Positions 1 through 5,745 are shown, numbered from the stretch's first letter. The stretch: DNA of 7,456 bases from JBJKRF01 sp046704785 (GCA_046704785.1 JBJKRF010000122.1:1-7456), one strand, 5' to 3'. Made by a program: numbers and translations. The notes: a model not told the origin generated them from the letters alone.

Positions 1-1
1 T

Positions 2-250
2 GGTCCGCGGTTTGACCGCTTCGGCCTTCGGCAGGCGGTCGGTCAGTATGCCGTCCGTGAAGTGATGCACACTCCCAGTGGCAATGTCAGCCAACAGCGC
101 TATATCATCCCCTTTAGGGGGTCTGCCCTTTGGACAGCTGCGCAGCGACCTGGGCAGCCCCGTCACGGCCACCGACTTCGGTTATACCGGGCAGCGCAAC
201 CTGTCCGACCTTGGCCTGATGGACTATCACGCCCGCTTCTACGACGATCA
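2..250 (+). pseudogene. RHS-repeat core domain remnant, frameshifted and truncated at both ends
   Basis: This is the tail of the conserved core of an RHS/YD-repeat protein, a family of large secreted or surface polymorphic toxins and wall-associated proteins. The reading passes through two frames. Positions 2-103 read up to TPSGNVSQQRY, and positions 123-247 read LPFGQLRSDLG, then FGYTGQRNLSDLGLMDYHAR and FYD. Known RHS cores join these directly (SQQRYLPFG...FGYTGQR...GLMDYHARFYD), so bases 104-122 look like a 19-bp insertion that shifts the frame by one. The family normally continues after FYD with a segment resembling PxLGRFxxPD and then a variable toxin tip. Here homology ends at about 247, where the opposite-strand acyltransferase remnant begins. 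The 5' part lies outside the window, and residues before about position 70 are not clearly recognisable. The family call is secure from the FGYTGQR and MDYHARFYD signatures, and the gene cannot make a normal product. Confidence 0.8.
104..122. repeat. 19-bp frame-disrupting insertion with small inverted repeat in the RHS core
   Basis: Removing these 19 bases joins the codon for Tyr (101-103) directly to Leu (123-125) and restores the expected RHS motif QQRYLPFG in a single frame. The segment contains CCCC-TTTA-GGGG (109-120), a 4-bp inverted repeat. It could be an excision footprint or a tiny repeat element. No target-site duplication is evident. Confidence 0.45.
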
Positions 251-508
251 GGTATCGGCAGTTTTACGCTCGACGATGCGCGCGCGCACTGGCGGTACGT
301 CATCATTGGTGAGATAGAAGTTGTTCTCTCTATCGGTGCCAATGCGTGCGGTCAACAAAGGATAACGTTGTCCCAAACGAACCAACGCGCTTTCCAGGCG
401 GGACAGGGTCAACAGTCCACGCAGGTGGGCCGTGGTGGCAAAGTTGATACTGAATTTGGGACCGTCCAACATGCGCTGACCCCAGCGAACGGGAATAGGA
501 TATTGCAT
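248..508 (-). pseudogene. N-terminal fragment of a condensation/acyltransferase-fold protein
   Basis: The 86-residue product begins MQYPIPVRWGQRMLDGP and continues with a pattern resembling the first strands and helices of the chloramphenicol-acetyltransferase-like fold. That fold is shared by condensation domains and PapA5/WS-DGAT-type acyltransferases; the segments LRGLLTLSRLESALVRLGQR and YPLLTARI fit its hydrophobic-strand and amphipathic-helix pattern. Full-length members have roughly 400 residues and a catalytic HHxxxDG motif well beyond residue 100, which is absent here, so the fragment cannot be an active transferase. I chose the ATG at 508 because AGGA lies about 9 bases upstream (CAGGAAAAAACG then ATG). 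An in-frame start further up at 556 lacks this support. The gene lies 71 bases downstream of the kinase on the same strand, so co-transcription is likely. It ends in a TGA inside the RHS remnant. The family call is an inference from fold-level pattern only. Confidence 0.55.
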
Positions 509-579
509 CGTTTTTTCCTGATTTGGCAGATGCGTGGAAGTGCAGGACATCCGCAACGTGTAGCCTTTTTGGGGATCAT

Positions 580-2856
580 CTATTTGTCAACTTCACTATT
601 TTCAAACTTCCAGATCAGCCGGATCGTGGTGCCGGCATCAGGCTCGGAGTTGATCTCGATCTTTCCGTCAACCAGCCGTGCGCGCTCGATCATGCCGGCC
701 AGTCCGAAGTGTTTGTTGGCAAGCAGAGCGTTGAGTTCGACCCCCTGGGCTAAATCGAAGCCGGTGCCATCATCCTCAATTTGTAGCGCACCTTCCTGTT
801 GCCCTAATGTTCCGCTGATCGTGATTTTTTGGGCTTTCCCATGCCGCAAGGCATTTTCGCAGGCTTCCTGCACGATACGAAACAAGTGCTGTTCTACATT
901 CGCAGGATATCTGCTCTCCCCGGCTTGGATATCGATGACCACATCCAGTTCGCCACCTCTGTGTTCCATCAAGCTGTCGGCCAGCTCGTCGAGAGCGGGT
1001 TTGAGCCCGTAGTTCAGCATGGGAGGCCGCAGGTCTGTGACGATCTCCCTGAGCCGCTGGGTCAACCGGTCGTAACTCTCCTGGAATTCGGGAGAAGTCG
1101 AGGAGGTGTCCAGGTGCATCAGCATAGCTGCCATTTGGTTGAGGATGCTGTCGTGCAGGTCGAGCGCCAGGCGCAAGCGTTCTTCTTCGTAGCGGTTGAT
1201 GTCTGCCTGGTACATTTCTAGCAGTCGTTCGGTCTGGACGATGTTGCTCAAAGCAATGGCCGTCTGGTTGGCGAGCGATTGGATCACAGCTATTTCGGGC
1301 TGAGTGTAGATGTCGTCCGGGTCGCGCCGCCCAAGGAGCCATAGGCCGATCAAGTCGTCGCCAATCTTGAGCGGCAGCACGATACGCACCCAGGGGAGCG
1401 GAGTCCTTTCCGATTTTAACTCTGGCGTACGGTATTGCTCCTTATCTGGCAAAATGTCTGTGATTTGATTGCCGCTGGGGAGTTCGGCTTGCGTTATCCC
1501 GTCGGCGACGAGCATGTTCGTCGCCGAGCCGTCTATTTGCAGAAAGACGAACTGGCGTACCAACAAACTGGGAAGAACCTCGTTTTTTAGCAGCGTCTCC
1601 AGGTCGGAGAGAGTTGGGCTGGTGGTGATCCGTCCCGAATAGACTTCCAGCAGTTGCGTGGGGGGAAGCGGGATTCTCAGGATGCGGCGCTCGACAAAGG
1701 ATTGAAAAGAAGAGAAGACCAGGAGGGTGAACAAGCCTGCTGCCATTGTTGCGATGACCCCAATCGCTATCGTGGCACCGGGCAGAGTGATCCACTGATC
1801 GGCCACCACCACCAGTGGCAGCGTGATGGCAAAAAGAAAGACCAAAAAAACCAGGATGGAGATGAAGCGATTGACGCGTAATTCCAGGTTGCCGATCTGG
1901 CGACGGTAGGCGGCGTAGAAATAGGCCAACGGCAGGAAGATAAGGCCCAGGGTTCCCGCCCCGGAGAAGTTAGGTAGCGTGCTGAATGTTGCCAAGAGAC
2001 CTACGACAATTGAGGGAATTAAAGACAATAGGGCTGCTATGAGCAAAAGGCCAATATCACGGCGTGCTTGGGGCTGGCGAATGGCGTGAGCAACCAGCAG
2101 GATTAGGCTGCCGCCTACCGCCAGGAGAAATCCTAAAAGGTACAAGCTCTGCGGCAAAAGTTGGAAACACTCGGCCAGCGCCAGTAGTCCTGCGACAAAA
2201 TAGCCGCCCCTCGTCACGGCTGGCGGAAGTTTACGGAAGGGCTGGGGAAAGACCCAGTGAAAGTGCAGGTAAACCGGGATGCAGAACCAAACGGCGATCC
2301 TGAGCAGGAAAGGGCTGTACCAGATATGGTAGAACGACGCGCCGCCGCCGACGCCAATCCAAAATGCTGTCAAATAGTTGAAGGCGATCATCAATCGCCA
2401 ACGTTCGTCTTTTGGACGCAGACTGAGCAACGCCAAGGTGCCTACGATCCAGAAGAAAAACGTGAGCCAGACTTCGCTGGAAGCCTGATCGTCGAATTCG
2501 ACGCTGTTCAGGCCGGGAAATTTCCAGGGGATTGTGAGACGTTGTCCGTCCCGTTTGACAACGATCGCTACGGTCTTGCCGGGCCGGACGATGTTATTAA
2601 ATGTTTTTAGGTAATCTGCTTCGAAACTGGTCAGGGGCATGGCCCCGACCTGGATCAACTGGTCCCCCACTTTTAGAGGATTTTGCTGATTTCCTGTGGT
2701 AAAAACATGGACGAGTTCTCCTCCCGGATCCCATCGAAACCCTAAATACGGATGCTCGAAGAATTTAGCGTAAGTGTATAGCAGCAGAATGAGCAATATG
2801 ACAATGGGAAGGGCCCGCTCGATAAAGGTTGGGAGGGATGGTCTTGTTTGGTTCAT
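580..2856 (-). CDS. Membrane sensor histidine kinase with PDZ, multi-helix sensor, GAF and NarL-type (HisKA_3) kinase domains
   Basis: This 758-residue protein is a complete two-component sensor. It has a first membrane helix at about 13-30 and then a PDZ-like region at about 45-112 (LKVGDQLIQVGAMPL), probably outside the cell. About nine further hydrophobic helices follow between 128 and 382, then a GAF-like domain at about 415-540. The dimerisation/phosphoacceptor domain is of the HisKA_3 type, with LALDLHDSILNQ and His568. The ATPase domain at about 653-752 shows an N box (EACENALRHG, Asn668), a DDGTGF box (695-700) and a glycine-rich lid (HFGLAGM, 716-722). Such kinases phosphorylate LuxR/NarL-type response regulators, but none is present in this window. 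Length and layout resemble Bacillus ComP (peptide-sensing), which does not establish its ligand. ATG at 2856 is preceded by AAGGGA. A candidate promoter lies about 105 bases upstream, and an acyltransferase remnant follows downstream. Confidence 0.93.
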   Translation of the reverse strand: MNQTRPSLPTFIERALPIVILLILLLYTYAKFFEHPYLGFRWDPGGELVHVFTTGNQQNPLKVGDQLIQVGAMPLTSFEADYLKTFNNIVRPGKTVAIVVKRDGQRLTIPWKFPGLNSVEFDDQASSEVWLTFFFWIVGTLALLSLRPKDERWRLMIAFNYLTAFWIGVGGGASFYHIWYSPFLLRIAVWFCIPVYLHFHWVFPQPFRKLPPAVTRGGYFVAGLLALAECFQLLPQSLYLLGFLLAVGGSLILLVAHAIRQPQARRDIGLLLIAALLSLIPSIVVGLLATFSTLPNFSGAGTLGLIFLPLAYFYAAYRRQIGNLELRVNRFISILVFLVFLFAITLPLVVVADQWITLPGATIAIGVIATMAAGLFTLLVFSSFQSFVERRILRIPLPPTQLLEVYSGRITTSPTLSDLETLLKNEVLPSLLVRQFVFLQIDGSATNMLVADGITQAELPSGNQITDILPDKEQYRTPELKSERTPLPWVRIVLPLKIGDDLIGLWLLGRRDPDDIYTQPEIAVIQSLANQTAIALSNIVQTERLLEMYQADINRYEEERLRLALDLHDSILNQMAAMLMHLDTSSTSPEFQESYDRLTQRLREIVTDLRPPMLNYGLKPALDELADSLMEHRGGELDVVIDIQAGESRYPANVEQHLFRIVQEACENALRHGKAQKITISGTLGQQEGALQIEDDGTGFDLAQGVELNALLANKHFGLAGMIERARLVDGKIEINSEPDAGTTIRLIWKFENSEVDK

Positions 2857-2960
2857 TGCATTCCCTTTGGCGTTGAAGGATTAACTTCGTAGATGTGGCT
2901 GAGATGCTTATAAATTGACGGCTGAGGGCTTTTGTAAGGATCGCTTGAGAACTTGTAAAA

Positions 2961-2989
2961 AGTATAGCACTAAACACAGGGTCACCCAA
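2961..2989 (-). promoter_or_regulatory. Candidate sigma70-type promoter for the histidine kinase gene
   Basis: On the - strand TTGGGT (2989-2984) and TATACT (2966-2961) are separated by 17 bases. The -10 matches the consensus at 5 of 6 positions and the -35 at 3 of 6. Transcription would start near 2953, leaving a leader of about 97 bases before the kinase ATG. No strong hairpin was seen in this leader. Confidence 0.5.
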
Positions 2990-3238
2990 AACCCGCCAAT
3001 GCTTTATGCTTTTGTGCGGTCATCTTGACCTGCTTTTTGGCAGTATACTTGACCATAGCTATCCCCGTCTGACGGTTTGCCTTCTTGATTGGGTGCAGCC
3101 GACAAGTGGGATTTGTTCGCTTTCTGCTGTTTTCAACATCTCGGCAGAATTCTACCCCCAAGCCTTACCCGTGTCCCGCCCACTTCGGCTAACACAAACC
3201 GTTGAGTCTTCAACGATCTTAAATATTTTGGAGCAAAA
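2990..3238. other. Divergent intergenic region upstream of the FKBP gene, no gene seen
   Basis: This stretch separates the divergent kinase and FKBP genes. No open frame in it looks like a real protein. CTTGACC occurs twice, at 3024-3030 and 3048-3054. An 8-bp inverted pair ACGGTTTG/CAAACCGT lies at 3072-3079 and 3195-3202. TTGACC (3025-3030) and TATACT (3044-3049) face the FKBP gene but are only 13 bases apart, too close for an ordinary promoter. I could not assign a confident promoter for the FKBP gene. Confidence 0.4.
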
Positions 3239-4147
3239 ATGAGCAAACCATCTTCACAAAATCGCAAACGCACCCAACGCACTACAGCCCTGCCAAAGCA
3301 ACGGATGATTGGTATCGCTATCGGCGTCGTCGCCTTGATTGTGATCGCAGGAATCGCGTATTTCGTCTGGCCCAAACTTGCGACGGTGGCTGGACAAACG
3401 TTAGTGGCAGATCTCACGCCGACGGCGGAGCTAACGCCGGTGGCAGACCCAACGCTGTCGCCGGGACTCAAAGTAGAAGACCTGGTTGTTGGCGATGGGA
3501 AGGAAGCCAAAACCGGCGATACTCTCATCGTGGCCTATACCGGTTGGGTGCAAGGCAAGACCGAACCGTTCGATTCGTCAGATTACCACGATGCACCTTT
3601 TCAATTTGTTCTGGGAAAGGGAGATGCCATTGAAGGCTGGGATCAGGGTCTAGTGGGCATGAAAGTCGGTGGCAAGCGCAGGCTGACCGTCCCGCCCAAC
3701 CTGGGTTACGGTGCTGCTGGCGCCGCAAATGGAAGGATTCCACCGAACGCGACGCTGATATTTGAAGTGAGCTTGCTAGGCGTCCAAGGCCCACCCGCTC
3801 CCACGTTGCCACCTACCACGATCACGCAGTTGAAAGTAGAAGACTTGGTCGTGGGCACCGGTGCCGAAGCCAAGGTTGGCGATACCCTCACGGTGAATTA
3901 CACCGGCTGGCTGGAGAATGGCACCAAATTCGATTCATCGCTCGACCGTGGTCAACCAATTGATTTCGTCCTGGGCAAAGGACAGGTCATTGCGGGCTGG
4001 GATCAGGGCCTGGTGGGTATGCGGGTTGGCGGCAAGCGCAGGCTGACCATTCCGCCAGCGCTTGCGTACGGCGCATCCGGTGCCGGCGACACCATCCCGG
4101 CGAACGCGGCGCTGATATTTGAAGTGGAACTGCTAGCCGTCAAGTAA
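3239..4147 (+). CDS. Membrane-anchored tandem FKBP-type peptidyl-prolyl cis-trans isomerase
   Basis: This 302-residue protein catalyses cis-trans isomerisation of X-Pro bonds and probably assists folding of exported proteins. Residues 1-22 are basic and 24-44 form one hydrophobic helix, with no lipobox, so the N terminus is predicted inside and the rest outside. A Thr/Pro-rich linker at about 55-75 leads to two FKBP domains (about 78-183 and 198-302). FKBP12-type pocket residues are present in both. Domain 1 has Y100, F111/D112, I131, W134, Y157 and F175. Domain 2 has Y221, F231/D232, I251, W254, Y277 and F294. Both should therefore be active. The two domains share almost identical cores (GWDQGLVGM and VGGKRRLT), placed exactly 360 bases apart, which shows an internal duplication. 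Domain 1 has a longer loop after FDSS and a longer flap (GAAGAANGRIPPN) than domain 2. ATG at 3239 follows GGAG with suitable spacing. The gene appears to be monocistronic. Confidence 0.95.
   Translation: MSKPSSQNRKRTQRTTALPKQRMIGIAIGVVALIVIAGIAYFVWPKLATVAGQTLVADLTPTAELTPVADPTLSPGLKVEDLVVGDGKEAKTGDTLIVAYTGWVQGKTEPFDSSDYHDAPFQFVLGKGDAIEGWDQGLVGMKVGGKRRLTVPPNLGYGAAGAANGRIPPNATLIFEVSLLGVQGPPAPTLPPTTITQLKVEDLVVGTGAEAKVGDTLTVNYTGWLENGTKFDSSLDRGQPIDFVLGKGQVIAGWDQGLVGMRVGGKRRLTIPPALAYGASGAGDTIPANAALIFEVELLAVK
3471..4147 (+). repeat. Direct internal duplication of the FKBP domain (360-bp period)
   Basis: Matching segments recur at a fixed 360-base offset, for example GGCTGGGATCAGGG at 3636-3649 and 3996-4009, and GGCAAGCGCAGGCTGACC at 3671-3688 and 4031-4048. 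The second of these is identical over 18 bases. The block encodes the pocket Trp and the basic GGKRRLT strand. Nucleotide identity is highest there, as expected from recent duplication, gene conversion or strong constraint. Confidence 0.8.
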
Positions 4148-4150
4148 AAC

Positions 4151-4252
4151 GACCAGATCGGAGATCTGCTGGCAGTTTGGTTGGCGTCTGGGGCAGATGC
4201 CCCGTCAGCAATCGAATACAAACCAGCAGATCTCGTTGCGCAATTTCTGGTC
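4151..4252. repeat. Imperfect inverted repeat between the convergent FKBP gene and immunity-like pseudogene
   Basis: The left arm (4151-4172) has GACCAGA, three bases, then GAGATCTGCTGG. The right arm (4252-4223 on the - strand) has GACCAGA, eleven bases, then the same GAGATCTGCTGG. The perfect inner stem is 12 bp (4161-4172 with 4223-4234) and the outer stem 7 bp (4151-4157 with 4246-4252). A smaller hairpin GGGGC-AGAT-GCCCC (4190-4203) sits in the loop. The right arm is exactly the ten codons DQKLRNEICW of the neighbouring pseudogene, so the left arm is probably an inverted partial copy. It may end transcription for both convergent genes, but there is no T tract. Confidence 0.7.
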
Positions 4253-4567
4253 ATCGAGTACGAGATCCCGAGTTTCGCTCGGAAGTTGAGCGCGCTGCCA
4301 TTGACATTCACGACGAGCAGCTTCCTCGGCTTGACCCTCAGGTGCGGCTGCGCGCGCGGCCTTGATCGCGTAGGCTGCAGCACCGAGTTCGTGCGCGGCG
4401 ACGTGCGCGACCGCCGCCGCCTGACCGGCAGCATGCGCGGCATGGCGCGCCGCTCAAGTCTCTGGCCGCCGCGTTGGCAGCGCCAGCCGCCGCGCGGGCC
4501 GGGACATCCGAATCTCACCTCGCGCCCAAGCGCGCGCCAATTCGATGGCTCGACGCGGCCGGTCGTC
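4205..4567 (-). pseudogene. Imm-5-like putative immunity protein, N-terminus lost, two compensating frameshifts
   Basis: Three segments on the - strand align end to end with the family annotated as putative immunity protein (Imm-5-like domain). The first is DDRPRRAIELARAWARGEIR (from 4567). The second is ARAAAGAANAAARDL in a second frame (about 4500-4457). The third begins AARHAAHAAGQAAAVAHVAA and ends RDLVLDDQKLRNEICW then FVFDC, followed by TGA at 4207-4205. The first and third segments share a frame, and the middle one is displaced. One base therefore appears lost near 4500 and one gained near 4454-4457. As sequenced, the first frame ends at TGA 4456-4454. The usual N-terminal stretch before DDRPRRAIE is missing and replaced by a DUF1048 start. 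The family is named for its predicted role as antitoxin to polymorphic toxins, without proof for this copy. It is either a true pseudogene or a gene with two assembly indels. Confidence 0.75.
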
Positions 4568-4717
4568 GCAGAGATAATCTTGAATCTCTTTGTAAACGAT
4601 CTGATAATCCTGCGGGAGCGCTTTGACCCGCGCTATGTGCGCCTGCCACTTTTCTTGCCACTTTCTTTTGCCTGCAATGGCATCTTGTATTCTCACGACG
4701 ATATCCTGTATTCTCAT
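4454..4717 (-). CDS. Truncated second DUF1048-like protein fused to an immunity-protein fragment
   Basis: The 87-residue frame starts MRIQDIVVRIQDAIAGKRKW. Residues 1-49, including ARVKALPQDYQIVYKEIQDY, match the start of DUF1048 proteins: a helix, a KW/EKW patch, then LPxDYxxVYKEIQxYL. A normal DUF1048 protein has about 110-120 residues and ends in a LLEExAADGxxVxEVxGDD and KWREQLN-type region, all of which is missing. After Cys50 the sequence changes to DDRPRRAIELARAWARGEIR of an Imm-5-like protein, then runs out of frame to a TGA. ATG at 4717 is well supported by AGGAG, which overlaps the stop codon of the preceding DUF1048 gene, so translation is probably coupled. Given the truncation, the product is unlikely to work as a DUF1048 protein. 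If the two downstream indels are errors, the product would be a fusion of about 171 residues. Confidence 0.6.
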   Translation of the reverse strand: MRIQDIVVRIQDAIAGKRKWQEKWQAHIARVKALPQDYQIVYKEIQDYLCDDRPRRAIELARAWARGEIRMSRPARRLALPTRRPET

Positions 4718-4726
4718 TTTGTGCTC

Positions 4727-5074
4727 CTATTTACCCAACTTTTTCGCGACATTACGATTGAGTTGCTCGCGCCACTTATCACGATAAGACTTGGCCCCTT
4801 CTTCGCCGGCCAACGCCGAACAGAAGCCTTTGATATCGTCACCCAAAACCTCCTGGACGCTCTGACCGTCCGCTGCCGTTTCTTCGAGCAGGCCAAGCAC
4901 ACCGTCAAGAATTGGCATCAGGTTGCGACCGGTGAAATCTCCGTGCGGCAAAAGATTGACATTAATTTCACCCCATGCCGTTTGATAATCAACTGGCAGC
5001 TTTTTGACGCGCGATGCAAAAGTTTTGAATTCTCTTCGCATGTCGTTGCCTGTGATCAGATCCCAAAAATTCAT
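4727..5074 (-). CDS. DUF1048 family protein
   Basis: The 115-residue soluble, helical protein starts MNFWDLITGNDMRREFKTF and contains SRVKKLPVDYQTAWGEI, LLEETAADGQSVQEVLGDDI and YRDKWREQLNRNV, the conserved features of the DUF1048 family. It has no signal peptide or membrane helix. The molecular function of the family is not established. Members are commonly encoded next to PadR-type regulators, as here, so a role in the regulator's circuit is a reasonable inference. The start was chosen at 5074, although an in-frame ATG exists at 5122, because AAAGGAG lies 8 bases upstream and ATG overlaps the PadR stop as ATGA. Its own stop TAG (4729-4727) overlaps the ribosome site of the next gene. Length is normal for the family and no damage is seen. 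Confidence 0.88.
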   Translation of the reverse strand: MNFWDLITGNDMRREFKTFASRVKKLPVDYQTAWGEINVNLLPHGDFTGRNLMPILDGVLGLLEETAADGQSVQEVLGDDIKGFCSALAGEEGAKSYRDKWREQLNRNVAKKLGK

Positions 5075-5400
5075 TTGATTTTCTCCTTTAAGGCGCTCAT
5101 TCTGGATGAGACGAACTCCCATTTTTCCCAGAACTTCCGTAGCTCATCACGTCCCGCGTCGTTGAGCACGAAGAACTTTCGCGGCGGCCCCATGTCGGAG
5201 GGCTTTTTTTCTATGTCCACGAGGTTATTCTTCTCGAGCCGCACCAAAATGGTGTAGACCGTTCCTTCCACAACATCCGTGAAGCCAAGAGCATTCAGCC
5301 GCCGCGTGATTTCGTAGCCATAAGTTTCTCCACGGTTTATAATTTCAAGGACACAGCCCTCGAGCACGCCTTTGAGCATTTCTGTCAGATCCTCCAGCAT
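5071..5400 (-). CDS. PadR family transcriptional regulator
   Basis: This is a 109-residue DNA-binding repressor of the short PadR type (winged helix plus one C-terminal helix). The diagnostic pattern is present: LEIINRGETYGYEITRRL (18-35), then GF (39-40), EGTVYTILVRLEKNNLV (45-61), the wing with GPPRKFFVLNDAG (71-83), and a C-terminal dimerisation helix (about 84-108). PadR proteins usually repress their own operon and often transporters or detoxifying genes. The ligand here is unknown. ATG at 5400 is preferred because GAGAGGTG precedes it. A GTG at 5406 would lie inside that ribosome site. The stop overlaps the DUF1048 start by four bases, indicating translational coupling. The divergent P450 gene begins 346 bases away and could be a target, which is inference. 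Confidence 0.93.
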   Translation of the reverse strand: MLEDLTEMLKGVLEGCVLEIINRGETYGYEITRRLNALGFTDVVEGTVYTILVRLEKNNLVDIEKKPSDMGPPRKFFVLNDAGRDELRKFWEKWEFVSSRMSALKEKIK

Positions 5401-5455
5401 AATCACCTCTCACTATTCTGTAAGACTTATATTCTTTATTACTTATTACTGCTAT

Positions 5456-5484
5456 GAAGTATCACTTATTAGTCAGTTTGTCAA
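5456..5484 (-). promoter_or_regulatory. Candidate promoter and dyad operator of the PadR-DUF1048 operon
   Basis: On the - strand there is a perfect TTGACA (5484-5479). Downstream lie GATACT at 15 bases (5463-5458) or TACTTC at 17 bases (5461-5456), so the -10 is poorly defined. Overlapping it is the dyad AAGT-ATC-ACTT (5457-5467), placed where an autorepressor would block RNA polymerase. TAATAAGT also occurs twice in direct orientation on the - strand around 5441-5472. Confidence 0.4.
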
Positions 5485-5654
5485 TAACGTTTGTTCTGGT
5501 GATGAATTTCAACCAAAACGCAGGACGCTATTTGGAAAGCTTAATGATCTTGTAAAAGCCATAAGATCATCGCAGCAGTTCCATCGCCGACCAACGCCGC
5601 CGGGTCAGGTGGGTGAGTCCAACAGGTGAAGCAATTTCCGGGTGCGTTTTCGCT
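5485..5654. other. Intergenic region between the PadR operon and the P450 gene
   Basis: The divergent region between the PadR and P450 starts spans 5401-5745. Its left third is AT-rich and carries the PadR-side promoter. The remainder has no convincing gene. Short - strand open frames extend from the antisense of the P450 start but have no ribosome site or recognisable family. The only clear structure here is the inverted repeat at 5544-5570. Confidence 0.4.
5544..5570. promoter_or_regulatory. Perfect 8-bp inverted repeat upstream of the P450 gene
   Basis: ATGATCTT (5544-5551) and AAGATCAT (5563-5570) are exact reverse complements separated by 11 bases. The repeat lies about 85 bases upstream of the candidate P450 -35 box. 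Size and symmetry suit a dimeric regulator's operator. There is no T tract to suggest a terminator. Confidence 0.45.
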
Positions 5655-5683
5655 TGGACAAGCGGATGAATTCGAGGGATAAT
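5655..5683 (+). promoter_or_regulatory. Candidate sigma70-type promoter of the P450 gene
   Basis: TGGACA (5655-5660) and GATAAT (5678-5683) are separated by 17 bases, and each matches its consensus at 5 of 6 positions. Transcription would begin near 5690, giving a leader of about 55 bases before the ATG at 5746. Confidence 0.55.
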
Positions 5684-5745
5684 AGGACGAGCCAGAGCCA
5701 AAAGAAGACTGTACCCAAACGGTGTATAAGCTCTCAAGGAGAAAA

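Noticed and set aside
62..1012. Long + strand open frame of 316 codons
   Set aside because: Only its first few codons belong to the RHS remnant. The rest is antisense to the acyltransferase remnant and the kinase ATPase domain, with no recognisable domain.
3025..3049. TTGACC and TATACT as a promoter for the FKBP gene
   Set aside because: The boxes are only 13 bases apart, too short for a normal sigma70 promoter.
3072..3202. 8-bp inverted pair ACGGTTTG/CAAACCGT
   Set aside because: The arms are about 115 bases apart in non-coding DNA. A match of this length can occur by chance.
4181..5257. 358-codon + strand open frame
   Set aside because: It is antisense to the immunity-like, DUF1048 and PadR genes, whose own frames have clear family motifs and ribosome sites.
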